64,000 bases of DNA, from contig JAKQDD010000055.1 in the NCBI GenBank assembly GCA_029556615.1, positions 1 to 64,000 of the forward strand, in the 5' to 3' direction. The DNA is from Verrucomicrobiota bacterium. Its GTDB lineage: Bacteria; Verrucomicrobiota; Verrucomicrobiia; Limisphaerales; J093. The first letter of the stretch is position 1. Every line of letters starts with the position of its first letter. The notes beneath the pieces were generated by a model that worked only from the letters and a program-made list of their open reading frames with translations, was not told the DNA's origin and did no database searches. Position numbers and translations under genes: made by a program. This document shows, piece after piece, positions 16,205 through 24,927 of the stretch.

Positions 16205-18379
16205 ATGCAACCTGTCTCTCGATGCGGCGCCTTGTGCGCCTGGATTCGTCATCTCATGAACCATGGCCTTCCGGGAATGATCGGCGCTGCCGCCCTGACC
16301 TCCGGTGTTGCCGCCGGCAACGCTGCCGACACCAATCCCCTCGCGGCCGAATGGAAAGGGCCCCATGGCGGGGTGCCGCCTTTTGACCAGGTGGAGGTGG
16401 CCCACTTCAAACCCGCCTTCGCCCAGGCAATCCAGGCCACCCGCGATGAGATCCGCGCCTTGGCGGAAGCCGCCGACCCCGCCGTTTTCGACAACACGTT
16501 CGCCGCCCTCGACCGCGGCGCGCGCATGCTGGATCGCGTCTCGGCGGTATACGGAATCTGGAACTCGACCCTGAGTTCGCCCGAGGTCCGAGCGATCGAA
16601 CAGGAGATTGAGCCCCAACTGGCGGCGCTGCGGGATGAGCTGTACCAGAACGAGAAGCTCTTCCGGCGTCTCGAATCGGTTTACCAATCGCCGGGCAAGG
16701 CCCAGTGGGGCGCCGTGGATCAGCGCCTTGCCTGGCACCACTACACGAGTTTCGTGCGCTCGGGCGCCCGGCTCGACGCCCCCGCGAAGACCCGGGTGGC
16801 CGCCATCAACCAGCGGTTGGCCACGCTCTACACCCAGTTCAGCCAGAACCTGCTTGCTGACGAGGAAGGCGATGCCACCGTGCTGACCAGCGCCGCCGAC
16901 CTGGCCGGGCTGCCCGACGCCTTCCAGGCCGCCCTCGCCGCCGAGGCCGCGTCCCGTGGCCACTCCAACCGCTGGGTGGTCGCCAATACCCGCTCGAGCG
17001 TCGAGCCGTTCCTGACCTACTCGACCCGGCGCGACCTGCGGGAGCAGGTCTGGCGTCGGTTCATCAGCCGCGGCGATCATCCGGGCGACCACGACAACAA
17101 GCCCCTCATCACCGAGATTCTCAAGCTCCGCGCCGAGCGCGCCAAGCTGCTCGGGTACCCAACCCACGCGCACTGGCGCCTCGAAAACACGATGGCCAGA
17201 ACCCCGGACCGCGCCATGGCCCTCATGGAGGCCGTCTGGAAACCGGCCGTCGCGCGCGTCCGCGAGGAAGTCGCGGATATGCAGGCCCTCGTCGATGCCG
17301 AGGGCGGCGGCTTCAAGATCGCGGCCTGGGACTACCGGTACTATGCCGAGAAGGTCCGGAAGGCGAAATACGACCTGGACGAAAACGCGATCAAGCCCTA
17401 CCTCCAGCTCGACCGGTTGCGCGAGGCCATGTTCTGGGCTGCGGGCCAGATCTACGGCTTTGCCTTCGCGCCTGCCCCCGGCATTCCGGTCTACCATCCG
17501 GACGTCAGCGTCTGGGAGGTGAAGAACGAGAGCGGGCAGCACGTGGCCCTGTTCTATTTCGACCCCTACGCCCGCGCCGGCAAGCGGTCCGGGGCCTGGA
17601 TGAGCGCCTATCGCAACCAGGAGCACTTCGATCGCCGCGTCACGCCAATCGTCTCGAACAACTCGAACTTCATGCGCGCCGCGGCGGGCGCGCCGGTGCT
17701 GGTCTCATGGGAGGACGCGCGCACGTTGTTCCACGAGTTCGGACACGCCCTTCACGGCATCTGCTCGGACGTGGCCTACCCGTCGCTCTCGGGCACGAGC
17801 GTGGCGCGTGACTTCGTCGAGCTGCCCTCCCAAATCAACGAGCGCTGGCTCTTCACCCCCGAGCTGCTCGGCCGGTTCGCCCGCCATCACAGCACGGGCC
17901 AGCCCATGCCCCCAGCCCTCGTCGAACGCATCAAGGCCACCGCCAAGTTCAACCAGGGCTTCGCCACGGTCGAGTTCCTCGCCAGCGGCCTCCTGGACAT
18001 GAGACTGCACCTCGCCGGCGACCGCACCATCGATCCCGCCGCCGCCGAACGCGAGGAGCTCGCTGCGCTCGGCATGCCTTCGGAAATTGTCATGCGCCAC
18101 CGCCTCCCCCAGTTCGCCCACATCTTCTCCGGCGACGACTATTCGGCCGGCTATTACAGCTACTTGTGGGCCGACGTGCTGACCGCGGACGCCGCGGAGG
18201 CATTCCTCGAAGCCGGCGGCCTCTACAACAAGACCGTGGCGGCGAACTTCCGGAAGTCCATCCTGTCGATCGGCAACACCGTCGACCCCGCCGAGGCCTA
18301 CCGGCAGTTCCGTGGCCGCGACGCCGCGATCGGCGCCCTCATGCGCGACCGCGGATTCCCGGTGCCCCCCGGATCTTGA
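16205..18379 (+). CDS. M3-family zinc oligopeptidase (Dcp/OpdA-like), exported
   Basis: 724 aa from ATG 16205. An Ala/Gly-rich hydrophobic stretch ending GVAAGNAADT suggests a signal peptide; ATG 16256 would give a shorter signal and TTG 16181 a longer one, and no ribosome site decides. The zinc site HEFGH is at residues 510-514 in ARTLFHEFGHALHGICSDV, with the downstream Glu in RDFVELPSQINERW. The body matches the family: NPLAAEWKGPHGGVPPFDQV near the start, then AWDYRYYAEKVRKAKYDLDE and GYYSYLWADVL near the end. It hydrolyses short peptides, probably in the periplasm. It ends 46 bases from the convergent OLD-like gene. Confidence 0.92.
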   Translation: MQPVSRCGALCAWIRHLMNHGLPGMIGAAALTSGVAAGNAADTNPLAAEWKGPHGGVPPFDQVEVAHFKPAFAQAIQATRDEIRALAEAADPAVFDNTFAALDRGARMLDRVSAVYGIWNSTLSSPEVRAIEQEIEPQLAALRDELYQNEKLFRRLESVYQSPGKAQWGAVDQRLAWHHYTSFVRSGARLDAPAKTRVAAINQRLATLYTQFSQNLLADEEGDATVLTSAADLAGLPDAFQAALAAEAASRGHSNRWVVANTRSSVEPFLTYSTRRDLREQVWRRFISRGDHPGDHDNKPLITEILKLRAERAKLLGYPTHAHWRLENTMARTPDRAMALMEAVWKPAVARVREEVADMQALVDAEGGGFKIAAWDYRYYAEKVRKAKYDLDENAIKPYLQLDRLREAMFWAAGQIYGFAFAPAPGIPVYHPDVSVWEVKNESGQHVALFYFDPYARAGKRSGAWMSAYRNQEHFDRRVTPIVSNNSNFMRAAAGAPVLVSWEDARTLFHEFGHALHGICSDVAYPSLSGTSVARDFVELPSQINERWLFTPELLGRFARHHSTGQPMPPALVERIKATAKFNQGFATVEFLASGLLDMRLHLAGDRTIDPAAAEREELAALGMPSEIVMRHRLPQFAHIFSGDDYSAGYYSYLWADVLTADAAEAFLEAGGLYNKTVAANFRKSILSIGNTVDPAEAYRQFRGRDAAIGALMRDRGFPVPPGS

Positions 18380-18395
18380 GGCCCCACGGACCGTG

Positions 18396-18419
18396 CAGTG
18401 CGTCAGTGCGGCAGTGCGT
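18396..18419. repeat. Three tandem CAGTGCG(T/G) units
   Basis: CAGTGCGT, CAGTGCGG and CAGTGCGT follow each other with an exact 8-base period in the 46-base gap between two convergent genes. No hairpin with a T-run is visible. Function unknown; simple slippage is enough to explain it. Confidence 0.5.
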
Positions 18420-18425
18420 CGTCGG

Positions 18426-20159
18426 TCATGTCAGCCCTTCGTTCAGAATCGGAGCCATCTCGTCCAGCTTGGCGATCACTTCGGGATGCACTTCCTCCGG
18501 TTTCAATTGAGCAGCGATCTGGTGGTAGTCCTTCTTGGGCAATGCCGCTTGAGACTTTTCCAGAAAGCCCGGCAGAACCGACTTGCTGGCCGGTGTTGCC
18601 ACAAGGTAGTCGCTGTCAACCAGGGGCTGTGCGAGTGCTGCCGGAGGGAAATTGGCCTCCAAGTAGCCCTCGCCGTTTTCCCTTCTGGCCCGCGACAGCA
18701 GGTCGGGATCAGGGCCCTCCACGAAACGCAGCAGGGCCTCCGGGTGAAGGAGATAATTCTCAATCTCGTAGCGCTTCCACCGGAGCACGAGTAGGCCCTC
18801 GGCGCCGACTTCACGGTCAGGGAGACGACGATTGTCACCATCGAGCAGCAAGACGCCCATTACGTCTGGGTTGATCGCTCTTAAGCCGAAGAAGTGCGCT
18901 CTGGCTTCGCTCACACTGCGGCCGTGGATCGGACAAAAGAACGGCTGGTCAACGAACTTGCAGAGCTCGTGAGCGCGGACACGAGCGAGAGCCGCCAGGA
19001 TCTTGAAGTCCGATTCGTCTTCGACGTAAAGGACATTACGACGGTTCTCAGCCGCCAGGATGTCCAGCGAAGAAAGCCGCTTGAGAGCTTCGCGCACCTG
19101 GTCTCTGTGGGTGTCAATCGTCAGCCGATGGGGTTCGCCATAGAAGGACAGAATCTGCTCGGCTCCGGTATCCTCCAGGATGATCTCGGAGTGCGTGGAA
19201 ACCAGAAGCTGGCACCGGCGCCGGCGGGAAACCGAACGAAGCAGATCATACACCTGACGCTGCAGGATCACATGCAGGTGCGCGTCCGGTTCGTCCAAGA
19301 GCAACACGGAGGCGGGCCGGGCATAGAAGAAGCCCAGAAGGGTCAGCACTTGATGAAAGCCACTGCCGGCCGAAGCGACGTCAAACGCGGTTCGGGATGC
19401 GCCATGCGTGTATTCGATGCGGATGAAGGGGTCCGTGGACTCGCTATACTGAGGCTCCCTGAGACGGTAGCCAAACAGTCCCCCGACATCTTCCACGAGC
19501 TTCTTCCACAGTCCGGTCTTCGTCTTTTCGTCCGCCCGATAGACTTCCAGTATCAAATTCCGGAGAACATCCCCGGGCTTGCCTTGCCCAACCAAGCGGT
19601 GTTGATAGCCGAGTTGGAGCCCGGTTTCCTCAGCACCGATGCCGGAAAAGGGCGGGACATGCACGATCGTGATCTCCTTCGCTCCGGCAGGGATTTCGGT
19701 CAACGGATTCCCCTGGTTATCCGCGAGCTTCACATACAACTGCTCCTTGTTGGCGTATCGGAGCGTCACGGTCAGGCTCCATTCCTGGCCTTGGGAATCC
19801 CGTCCGTAAAGGGTGATGCCCACGAGTTTCGGCTGCCCCGCCCTCACCCCTTCCTTTTCTCCTTCGCTGTATCCCGTGTCGCGGTCGAACCAGAGCAGGT
19901 TCATTTCACGCAGTGGCACAGCCGTGAAGTCGTTCCGCGAAATGGGAACGCCGGTGCGTTGTTTGGCTCTTTGTTTGGCCTTGGATGATCCAGCGTGTTC
20001 AGCCAGCCATCGCTGCATTGCCAGATTCCACACCGTAACGGCCTGCAACAACGTCGTCTTGCCGGAGTTGTTCGGCCCCGCCAGGACTACATCACCGCCG
20101 ACCTCGAAGGTCGCGTTCGGGAATCGCTTGAAAAACTCCAGTTTGACTCTTGTGATCAT
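18426..20159 (-). CDS. OLD-like AAA ATPase with TOPRIM-type nuclease domain
   Basis: 577 aa. SMC/ABC-type ATPase: VVLAGPNNSGKTTLLQAV (Walker A GPNNSGKT, residues 28-35), signature-like SAGSGFHQVLTLLGF, Walker B SVLLLDEPDAHLH and switch His in LVSTHSEII. From about residue 380 a TOPRIM-like segment follows: NVLYVEDESDFKILAAL (the acidic residue of motif 1) and VMGVLLLDGDNRR (the DxD-like motif). This arrangement is that of OLD-family endonucleases, several of which act in phage defence (GajA, AriA-like). No partner such as GajB or AriB adjoins it, so its role is open. ATG 20159 has no strong ribosome site. A possible coding remnant ends 18 bases upstream. Confidence 0.82.
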   Translation of the reverse strand: MITRVKLEFFKRFPNATFEVGGDVVLAGPNNSGKTTLLQAVTVWNLAMQRWLAEHAGSSKAKQRAKQRTGVPISRNDFTAVPLREMNLLWFDRDTGYSEGEKEGVRAGQPKLVGITLYGRDSQGQEWSLTVTLRYANKEQLYVKLADNQGNPLTEIPAGAKEITIVHVPPFSGIGAEETGLQLGYQHRLVGQGKPGDVLRNLILEVYRADEKTKTGLWKKLVEDVGGLFGYRLREPQYSESTDPFIRIEYTHGASRTAFDVASAGSGFHQVLTLLGFFYARPASVLLLDEPDAHLHVILQRQVYDLLRSVSRRRRCQLLVSTHSEIILEDTGAEQILSFYGEPHRLTIDTHRDQVREALKRLSSLDILAAENRRNVLYVEDESDFKILAALARVRAHELCKFVDQPFFCPIHGRSVSEARAHFFGLRAINPDVMGVLLLDGDNRRLPDREVGAEGLLVLRWKRYEIENYLLHPEALLRFVEGPDPDLLSRARRENGEGYLEANFPPAALAQPLVDSDYLVATPASKSVLPGFLEKSQAALPKKDYHQIAAQLKPEEVHPEVIAKLDEMAPILNEGLT

Positions 20160-20412
20160 GTTGGCGTCGGTGGCCGTTCATTTGCAGGTCAGCTTGTTTG
20201 CGGCCTGCTCAATGGCGTCGGCGAAAACGTCGAACGACCGTGCAACCTTGAATTGAAGGCATGGACATCGCGTGCCTGCCTGATTCTAATGGTGCTCCAC
20301 AGAGCCACGCCATGCTGCATCCGTGTGCGCGGAATTGCAGCACAAAAAGCGCGGACCCGGGATGCATCTCGGGAGTTGACTCCGCGGCGGCGCCGTCGGA
20401 AGAATACCGCCC

Positions 20413-21807
20413 ATGAACAACGCCCACGAACATGCGACCTCGCGTCGCGAATTCATCAAATCCACCGGTCGCGCCGCCGCGGCATCCGCTCTGGCGGGCG
20501 TGACCCTCCCGTACGTTCACGCCGCCGAGAACAGCACCCTGCAGGTCGCTCTGGTCGGCTGCGGCGGCCGCGGAACGGGCGCCGTCGTCAATGCCCTCGC
20601 CACCCGCCAGCAGGGCCCGATCAAGCTCGTCGCCATGGCGGACGTCTTCAAGGGACGCCTCGATGACAGCTACGCCAATCTCTCGAAGAACCACGGCGCC
20701 CAGATGGATGTCCCCCCCGACCGACGGTTCGTCGGGTTCGACGCCTACAAGAAGGCCATGGATTGCCTGAAGGCCGGCGACATCGTCATCTGTGCCACGC
20801 CGCCGGCCTTTCGCTGGGTGCACTTCACCTACGCCATCCAGAAGGGACTGCATTCCTTCATGGAGAAGCCCGTCACCGTGGACGGCCCGACCTCGAAACG
20901 CATGATCGCCCTTGGCGAGGAAGCCACGAAGAAGAACCTCAAGGTCGGCATCGGCCTGATGTCGCGCCATAGCCGGCCGCTCCAGGAGCTCGCGAAGCGC
21001 GTGCACAACGGCGAGCTGGGCGAGATCATCCTCCAGCGCGGGTACCGGATGCACGGGCCGGTTGGGTTCTTCGCGTCGCCTCCGAAACCGGCGGGGGTCA
21101 GCCATCTCATGTACCAAGTCCAGCGCTTCCACAGTTTCATCTGGGCCAGCGGCGGCAATTACAGCGACTTTTACATCCATATCATCGATCACCAGGGCTG
21201 GATGAAGAACGCGTGGCCGGTCAAGGCCCAGGCCCTCGGCGGACGCCACTACCGCCAAAGCCCCGACGGCGTCACCTACGTCGACCAGAACTTTGATGTC
21301 TACGCCGTCGAGTACACCTATGCCGACGGCACCAAGTTCGATTTCGACGGGCGCTGCATGACCGGGTGTGCGGACATCTACTCGAGCTACATGCACGGGA
21401 CCAAGGGCATGGCCATCGTCTCGAAGAGCGGCGACTGCGGTGGCCCCTCGAGCATCTTCAAGAGCCAGACCCCGCGGCGATCCGATCTCGTCTGGGAATC
21501 CAAGGTCGGCCCCGCCGAAGGCGACCCCTACCAGAACGAATGGAACGACCTCATCGAGGCTATCCGCGGCGACAAACCCTATAACGAAGTCAAGCGCGGC
21601 GTCGAAGCCAGCCTCGTCACGTCCATGGGCCGCATGGCAGCCCACACCGGCCAGGAAATCACCTACGACGAAATCCTCAACGGCGACCACGAAATGGCCC
21701 CCGGCCTCGACAAGATCACCGAAGCCTCCGACGCCCCGGTGATGCCCGGCCCCGACGGCAAGTACCCCGTGCCCGAGCCCGGACGCAAGCGCACCCGCGA
21801 GTATTAG
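20413..21807 (+). CDS. Tat-exported Gfo/Idh/MocA-family oxidoreductase
   Basis: 464 aa. The N-terminus has a twin-arginine signal (SRREFIKSTGRAAAASALAG, from residue 10) ending near VHAAENS. The Rossmann fold begins LQVALVGCGGRGTG (GCGGRG at residues 49-54) and the family EKP motif stands at 151-153 (HSFMEKPVTVDG). The C-terminal domain keeps DFYIHIIDHQGWM, with the His commonly used in substrate binding. Such exported NAD(P)-dependent sugar or cyclitol oxidoreductases are abundant in Verrucomicrobia and Planctomycetes; the substrate is unknown. A TTGACT box at 20376 and AAGAAT at 20400 may be its promoter, which would leave almost no leader. Confidence 0.9.
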   Translation: MNNAHEHATSRREFIKSTGRAAAASALAGVTLPYVHAAENSTLQVALVGCGGRGTGAVVNALATRQQGPIKLVAMADVFKGRLDDSYANLSKNHGAQMDVPPDRRFVGFDAYKKAMDCLKAGDIVICATPPAFRWVHFTYAIQKGLHSFMEKPVTVDGPTSKRMIALGEEATKKNLKVGIGLMSRHSRPLQELAKRVHNGELGEIILQRGYRMHGPVGFFASPPKPAGVSHLMYQVQRFHSFIWASGGNYSDFYIHIIDHQGWMKNAWPVKAQALGGRHYRQSPDGVTYVDQNFDVYAVEYTYADGTKFDFDGRCMTGCADIYSSYMHGTKGMAIVSKSGDCGGPSSIFKSQTPRRSDLVWESKVGPAEGDPYQNEWNDLIEAIRGDKPYNEVKRGVEASLVTSMGRMAAHTGQEITYDEILNGDHEMAPGLDKITEASDAPVMPGPDGKYPVPEPGRKRTREY

Positions 21808-21846
21808 ACCGACCCGGAGCCGCTTCGAGTCGGGTGAGTGTCAAAC

Positions 21847-21880
21847 ACGGCCCCTCCCCCGGGCGGGGCCGTTCCTTCTT
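21847..21880 (+). terminator. Rho-independent terminator candidate after the oxidoreductase gene
   Basis: ACGGCCCC (21847-21854) and GGGGCCGT (21865-21872) form a perfect 8-bp GC-rich stem with a 10-base loop, followed by the T-rich TCCTTCTT. It starts 40 bases past the stop at 21807 and ends just before the next gene's ATG. Confidence 0.6.
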
Positions 21881-21884
21881 GGAC

Positions 21885-22271
21885 ATGAAAGCCACGCTGG
21901 GGATCATCATCGGCTATGTTGTCTGGACGATCGTCTGGCTCGCGGGCAATGCTGGATTGTCGGGCGCGGGCCTGATCCCGCGCGCCTCGGGAGTGCGTGT
22001 CGAGGGTTGGGTTTCGCTGACGGCGTTGCTGGTTCTGAGTGTCGTTGCGTCTCTGGGGGGAGGGTACATGGCCCGCACAATCGCCAAGACCGGGCTGGCG
22101 CCCGTCATTCTGGGAGTGCTGCTGCTGCTCACGGGAATTGCCGTGCAATGGGGCTCCCGCGACCTGATGCCAGTCTGGTATCACGTCGTCTTCCTGGTCC
22201 TCCTGATGCCCCTGACGCTCCTGGGGGCGAGGCAGAGTGCTGCGGGAAGGCCAGCCAGGCCGACTCCCTGA
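21885..22271 (+). CDS. Small integral membrane protein, function unknown
   Basis: 128 aa with four predicted membrane helices: LGIIIGYVVWTIVWLAGNAG, SLTALLVLSVVASLGGGYMA, LAPVILGVLLLLTGIAVQWG and VVFLVLLMPLTLLGA. The start at 21885 directly precedes the first helix; an in-frame upstream extension to 21834 runs through the terminator hairpin and is disfavoured. I do not recognise the family. The charged ends (a short ARQSAAGRPARPTP tail) suggest a cytosolic C-terminus. Confidence 0.65.
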   Translation: MKATLGIIIGYVVWTIVWLAGNAGLSGAGLIPRASGVRVEGWVSLTALLVLSVVASLGGGYMARTIAKTGLAPVILGVLLLLTGIAVQWGSRDLMPVWYHVVFLVLLMPLTLLGARQSAAGRPARPTP

Positions 22272-22329
22272 CATACCCGCCTCCTGGCCGCCCCTTTCGC
22301 TTCTGTCCCTTCTTGCGGCAGGGTCGGTC

Positions 22330-24927
22330 CTACGGCTCTGCAGTCCGGCGGGTCGGCATCGGGGCGTTCACCTTCTCGCGCCAGGCGCGGAGGTTCGCCT
22401 GCAATTGCCGGGTTTTCTCCGGCTGCTCGAGCGCGAGGTTCCGGGTCTCGCCCGGATCATCGCGCAACTGGTACAGCTCGAGGCGGCCGTCTTCGAAGAA
22501 CTCGAGGAGCTTCCAATCGCCGGCCGTGATCGTCCCCACAGGGGTGGTGCGCCAGGCGCCCGCGCCGGCGCCGAGGTAGCCGGGGAAATGCTGGTAGATG
22601 GCCGCGCTCGACGGCTTGCGTTGCGGGTCGCGGAGGAGCGGGACCAGGCTCGCGCCATCGAGCGGTTGACCCGCGGGCGGCTTGGCCCCGGCGATCTCGA
22701 GGAAGGTGGGGAACAGGTCGACGTGGATCGTCGGCGCCTCGCACATTGCCTGCGGGGGAGTTACGCCCGGCCAGCGCACGATCAGCGGCACGCGCGTTCC
22801 GCCCTCGTAGAGGCTCCCCTTGCCGCTTCGGAGCGGGGCGTTGTCGGTGACATCGCCGGTCTGGCGCAAGCCCTCGCGGACGTAGCCGCCCACGCCGCCA
22901 TTGTCACTCGAAAAGACGAGAACAGTCCGCCCGGCGAGTCCTTCCTCCTCGAGCGTCCGCATGACCCGGCCGACACTCTGGTCCAGACTCGAGATCATGG
23001 CGGCGTAGGTCGGGTTTCGGTGGCCGCCGACGCCCGGTTTGTCTTTGAATTTCTCGATCAGCTCCGGCTTCGCGTGGTGCGGCGAGTGGACGGCGAAGTG
23101 CGGCAGATAGAGAAAAAACGGTTCATCCCGATGGCGCCGGATGAAATCCACCGCGCGATCGGTGAGCCAGTCCGCGAGATACGCGCCCGGCGGGATGTCC
23201 GCCGGCGGTTGGGTTTTGAACTCGAAGTGAGCGCCCATCGAGACGATGGCCTCGTTGAATCCCCGCTGGGCGGGGTGATGGGGTCCCTGTTGGCCGAGAT
23301 GCCACTTGCCGAAGAGGCCCGTGGCGTAGCCTGAGGCTTTGAGCGCCTGGGCGATCGTGGTCTTCCCGAGGGGCAGCTGCTCGACGTTGTCCGCCGGCCG
23401 CAGGGGGCGCGATCGCCAGTTGAACCGGTCGATGCTGCCCACCGTGTAAACGCCGGTCCGGGGTGCGTACTGGCCGGTCATCAGCGCGGCGCGGGTCGGT
23501 TGGCAATTGGGACTCGAGTGGTAGTGCGTGAACCGGAGCCCTTCCGCGGCGAGCCGATCGATGTTGGGCGTTTCGTAGTACTGGCTGCCATAGACGGCGG
23601 TATCGGTCCAGCCGAGGTCGTCGGCGAGAATGAAGACGATGTTGGGCTTCGGGGCCGGCGCGGGAAGCGGAACGTCCGCCGGGCCCTGACCCGTGGCCGA
23701 TCGGGTGAAACGTTCGCCGAACGGCGTGAAGCCGTCCACGAACCCGCCGTGGCTCAGGAAGAACTGGCCGCTCTCGACCCCCATGAACCGATCCCGACGA
23801 TCGTTCCGGCCCGTCGGATCGTGGCTGAAGGAGGCTGTGGTGAGCTCGATCCACTCGCCGGCGTCGGTGCGGATCCACTGGCGGCCAAAGAGCGCTTTGC
23901 GGACCAGGTGCCCGTTGCTGCCCCAGAAGTTCTCGCTGAAGCTGTGCAGGCCCCGGAGCCAGCCCCCCTCCTTCGGCGCTTTCCAGGAGGAGATGAGGAA
24001 CCACTCCTTCCGGTCCGGATGGAAGTAGTACCCGGAGAAGATCGTCTTGGTGCCGTCGACGGGCTGGGCCGTGACGAGGAACCGTTGGGTCTCACCGGTT
24101 TTCCACGCGTACTTGAGGTGGCTGTGGCCGCCCGTGCCTTCGTTGCCGAAGTCCCCTGAGGTGACACCCTCGCCCTTGCCCACCAATTGCACCCGGTTCT
24201 CATCAGCCACCTTCTTCCGGTCCACCGCCTCATCGCCGCTGTCCCAGACGGAGAAGATGATCCTCCTCTCGGTGGGGCTGTTGACCTGCATGCCAAAGTA
24301 GCCGCGGTGCCAGCCGCAGGCCATGTAGAACGTCGCCGTCGGATCCTCGACCGCAGTGACCTCGCAGTAGAACGCCGCCACGCGGGTCTCCCGGGGGACG
24401 GGATACGCCAGGTGCACGGACGCAGCGTTGCGCCGCTCCTTGAGGTTGAAGTGGGCTTCCTCGATTCCAGGCCCCGACAATCGCAGGGCATCGAGATCAC
24501 CAAAGGGCTTGCCCTGCTCGTTGAGCGACTCGAGGCTCCAGCACTGATACCCGGCGCTGGGAATGTCGAACGCGCCAAACGCGGCGGTCACGAGCGTCTC
24601 CTGCCCCGCCCCCCGCACGGTGACCTCCCGCGACTGGCCGGCGACGGTCAACCGCAGCTTCGATTCGGCTTCCGCCGGCAGTCGAAGGTCGACCGCAGCC
24701 GTCACCGGGCCCGTCCGCGGGAACTGACCGTACCAACAGACCTTGAGCGCCGGATCCGTCCAGCGCGTCACGCCCCGCCGTTCGGACACCCGGGCCCCTT
24801 CCGGGTCAGGCACAATGTAGGCGGTGAAGGCCGGGACACGCACTTCGGCCGCGCTCAGGGCGGCGTTCACGAAGGCGAGGACCGCCAGCAGCAGGAGGCG
24901 TGTGCGCGTAGCCAAGCGGGACATCAT
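22330..24927 (-). CDS. Sulfatase with N-terminal DUF5077/DUF3472-like domains
   Basis: 865 aa. ATG 24927 gives a clear signal peptide (RTRLLLLAVLAFVNAALSAAE) with GAGG a few bases upstream; an in-frame start at 24993 is less likely. Residues of about 30-400 resemble the DUF5077-DUF3472 pair (SAGYQCWSLESLN, FYMACGWHRGYFGMQVNSP, FLISSWKAPKEGGWLRGLHS). The sulfatase begins KPNIVFILADDLGWTD at about 425; Cys475 in CQPTRAALMTG is the formylglycine site, and KWHLG and SSDNGG complete the active site. It would remove sulfate esters from exported or environmental glycans. The DUF domains may bind carbohydrate. Maturation needs a formylglycine-generating enzyme, not present here. Confidence 0.9.
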   Translation of the reverse strand: MMSRLATRTRLLLLAVLAFVNAALSAAEVRVPAFTAYIVPDPEGARVSERRGVTRWTDPALKVCWYGQFPRTGPVTAAVDLRLPAEAESKLRLTVAGQSREVTVRGAGQETLVTAAFGAFDIPSAGYQCWSLESLNEQGKPFGDLDALRLSGPGIEEAHFNLKERRNAASVHLAYPVPRETRVAAFYCEVTAVEDPTATFYMACGWHRGYFGMQVNSPTERRIIFSVWDSGDEAVDRKKVADENRVQLVGKGEGVTSGDFGNEGTGGHSHLKYAWKTGETQRFLVTAQPVDGTKTIFSGYYFHPDRKEWFLISSWKAPKEGGWLRGLHSFSENFWGSNGHLVRKALFGRQWIRTDAGEWIELTTASFSHDPTGRNDRRDRFMGVESGQFFLSHGGFVDGFTPFGERFTRSATGQGPADVPLPAPAPKPNIVFILADDLGWTDTAVYGSQYYETPNIDRLAAEGLRFTHYHSSPNCQPTRAALMTGQYAPRTGVYTVGSIDRFNWRSRPLRPADNVEQLPLGKTTIAQALKASGYATGLFGKWHLGQQGPHHPAQRGFNEAIVSMGAHFEFKTQPPADIPPGAYLADWLTDRAVDFIRRHRDEPFFLYLPHFAVHSPHHAKPELIEKFKDKPGVGGHRNPTYAAMISSLDQSVGRVMRTLEEEGLAGRTVLVFSSDNGGVGGYVREGLRQTGDVTDNAPLRSGKGSLYEGGTRVPLIVRWPGVTPPQAMCEAPTIHVDLFPTFLEIAGAKPPAGQPLDGASLVPLLRDPQRKPSSAAIYQHFPGYLGAGAGAWRTTPVGTITAGDWKLLEFFEDGRLELYQLRDDPGETRNLALEQPEKTRQLQANLRAWREKVNAPMPTRRTAEP

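Noticed and set aside
18396-18419. Short CRISPR-like or iteron-like array
   Set aside because: Only three 8-base units without spacers; too short for CRISPR and far from any replication gene.
18894-19988. Plus-strand frame of 364 codons inside the OLD-like gene
   Set aside because: It is antisense to clear ATPase motifs and has no domain of its own.
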